Under the pieces are notes generated by a model. The model saw only the letters and a program-made list of their open reading frames with translations. It searched no databases and was not told the DNA's origin. Positions 62,841-64,000 of a stretch of 64,000 nt of DNA are shown here, piece by piece. Each line of letters begins with the position of its first letter. Position 1 is the first letter of the stretch. Position numbers and translations under genes: made by a program. Source of the DNA: Enterococcus gallinarum NBRC 100675 (GTDB lineage Bacteria; Bacillota; Bacilli; Lactobacillales; Enterococcaceae); the NCBI RefSeq assembly GCF_001544275.1, contig NZ_BCQE01000021.1:1-64000 (forward strand). Reading direction: 5' to 3'.

Positions 62841-63500
62841 TTAAAGGAAACGCACGATGACTAATGCTAAACTCAAACAAGGAACAAAGGGTAGCATCCG
62901 TAATTGATTTCTGACAAACAGCTTATGCAATGAAAAAAACAAGAGCCCACAACAGCTAGCGACGATCAACAGCCAAAGGAGTTGGTAAGTAGACAGCCAA
63001 GGTGCCCAACCACAAATCAAGAATAAGTCGCCATCTCCCAGCTGTTCTTGCCAAACGAAAAAGAATAATGGCAGAAGCAGGAGAAAGTTCTGCCAATGAA
63101 AAGGCTGTGCATTCATGAGATTGGTAAAAGCCAATAAAAACAAAGAAGGATAGAGAATCTCTCCCTTGATACTATAATCGTAGAGATCTGTCAAAGTGAG
63201 GAGGTAAGCACTGTTCAACCAGACCAACGCCAGCCAACACTCCCCTACGGATGGTTGTAGGAAAGCAAGCCAGATCAGCCAAGCATAAACGCTTTTTGCC
63301 AATAAACTAGCAGCAGTGCAATCCAATAAAACTTGAGCATGCTTGATAAAAGGAAAAAATGGCTGTTGGGCCACGGAATAGAAAATAGGAGGTTTTCTAT
63401 GAAAATCATCAAAATATTTGCTTGGATCATCCTGCCAGTAAATGGTTTGAATAAACGCATATACCGCTGCACCTAAAATATATCCCCACATCAGATACAC
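62841..63500 (-). CDS. comC: Type IV prepilin peptidase (ComC-like)
   Basis: A24 prepilin peptidases trim and methylate type IV pilins, including competence pseudopilins. The 219-aa protein has about six hydrophobic helices, the first catalytic Asp in TLTDLYDYSIKGE and the second in LGDGDLFLICG (canonical GxGD). The N-terminal cytoplasmic domain is short and lacks the zinc-binding CxxC pairs of long-form enzymes. The start is GTG 63500 behind GGAGGAGGAG. No pilin gene is near. Confidence 0.88.
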   Translation of the reverse strand: MYLMWGYILGAAVYAFIQTIYWQDDPSKYFDDFHRKPPIFYSVAQQPFFPFIKHAQVLLDCTAASLLAKSVYAWLIWLAFLQPSVGECWLALVWLNSAYLLTLTDLYDYSIKGEILYPSLFLLAFTNLMNAQPFHWQNFLLLLPLFFFVWQEQLGDGDLFLICGWAPWLSTYQLLWLLIVASCCGLLFFSLHKLFVRNQLRMLPFVPCLSLALVIVRFL

Positions 63501-63583
63501 TGTCTCCTCCTCCTTTGCCTCATAAAGAAATACGTGAAAAGCTGAGAAATTTTCTCAAGTAGTAGGTTTTGGTGTACTTTTTT

Positions 63584-63598
63584 TTAGATTCATACTAT
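63584..63598 (+). promoter_or_regulatory. Candidate PerR box and -10 of dps
   Basis: TTAGATTCATACTAT matches 9 of 12 fixed bases in the PerR consensus (TTAnAATnATTnTAA). It overlaps a plausible -10, TACTAT. dps genes are classic PerR targets. Confidence 0.35.
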
Positions 63599-63631
63599 GC
63601 TTGAAATAGAGAATTTAAAGGAGGAATCGTA

Positions 63632-64000
63632 ATGAAATTTGAACAAACAAAAGAAGTGTTGAATCAACTCGTTGCTGACTTAAGTCAAATGGCAATGGTC
63701 GTTCACCAAACACACTGGTACATGCGAGGACCTGGCTTTTTAACTTTACATCCAATGATGGATGATTTTATGGATGATTTGAACGACCAATTAGATGTGA
63801 TCTCTGAACGCTTGATCACATTAGATGGCTCACCCTACTCAACATTACGGGAAATGGCAGACAATACACAAATCCCTGATGAAATCGGCAACTGGGACCG
63901 TACGATCCCAGAACGTTTAGCTACACTTGTTGAAGGTTATCGTTATCTAGCTGACTTATACCAAAAAGGGATTGAAGTCAGTGGTGAAGAAGGCGATGAT
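63632..64000 (+). CDS. dps: Dps family ferritin-like protein (3' end outside the window)
   Basis: Dps oxidises and stores iron with peroxide, protecting DNA. The first 123 codons are visible and open to the window end. MVVHQTHWYMRGPGFLTLHPMMDDFMDDL holds the ferroxidase His and Asp residues (about 22-50) and DQLDVISERLI the Asp/Glu ligands. AAAGGAGG precedes the ATG. The C terminus is not in the window, so integrity cannot be judged. Confidence 0.93.
   Translation, partial: MKFEQTKEVLNQLVADLSQMAMVVHQTHWYMRGPGFLTLHPMMDDFMDDLNDQLDVISERLITLDGSPYSTLREMADNTQIPDEIGNWDRTIPERLATLVEGYRYLADLYQKGIEVSGEEGDD

Overview
The window looks like chromosomal DNA of a low-GC Gram-positive coccus, most likely Enterococcus. 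The main reasons are a SagA/p54-type NlpC/P60 hydrolase directly after mreCD, ctsR directly followed by clpC with no mcsAB, a class A sortase, an adcA-adcC-adcB zinc operon, and a flavin-based extracellular electron transfer (EET) locus whose PplA signal peptide resembles enterococcal pheromone precursors. I cannot fix the species. I see no transposase, integrase, phage gene or CRISPR array. Almost everything reads as core chromosome.

Layout. 1-5.5 kb: tRNA-Pro, rsgA-rpe-thiN, mreC-mreD and the SagA-like hydrolase. 5.5-13.2 kb: two adjacent mannitol PTS operons (mtlA1-mtlR-mtlF1 and mtlA2-mtlF2-mtlD); both EIICB proteins carry a second, cysteine-less IIB-like domain. 13.3-17 kb: a HicB-like orphan, a DJ-1/PfpI protein, three uncharacterised genes and hsp20. 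17-24 kb: ispE, adcACB behind two Zur-like operators, purR behind a PurBox pair, glmU and prs. 24-31 kb: a TPP riboswitch with thiT, an unknown gene, srtA, a patatin-like protein, ydbC, yicC, gmk and rpoZ. 31-39 kb: one packed run priA-def-fmt-rsmB-prpC-prkC. 39-46 kb: ctsR-clpC with a CtsR box, two U32 genes (TrhP-type tRNA hydroxylation) and a glutathione reductase gene carrying a dense DnaA-box cluster. 46-54 kb: the EET locus. 54-64 kb: birA, a parS-like site, rpoB with a long leader, rpoC, a prepilin peptidase gene and the start of dps.

How the parts work together. The EET block holds Ndh (NADH dehydrogenase with a membrane tail), DmkA and DmkB (dedicated demethylmenaquinone synthesis), EetA/EetB (membrane components), FmnB (flavin transferase) and PplA (extracellular lipoprotein with two FMN domains). 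ndh and pplA are divergently transcribed from recognisable promoters. Thiamine use is tied together by thiN and TPP-controlled thiT; zinc uptake by Zur-type sites around one promoter; purine control by purR and prs; envelope growth by mreCD, SagA, PrkC/PrpC and glmU.

The signals I rate highest for follow-up are the DnaA-box cluster inside gor, the EET locus with its pheromone-like signal peptide, the paired Zur-like operators, the thiT expression platform, the tandem pseudo-IIB domains of both mannitol transporters, and the separation of prkC from rsgA-rpe-thiN with look-alike terminators flanking ctsR-clpC. All positions were read by eye; no database search or folding program was run.
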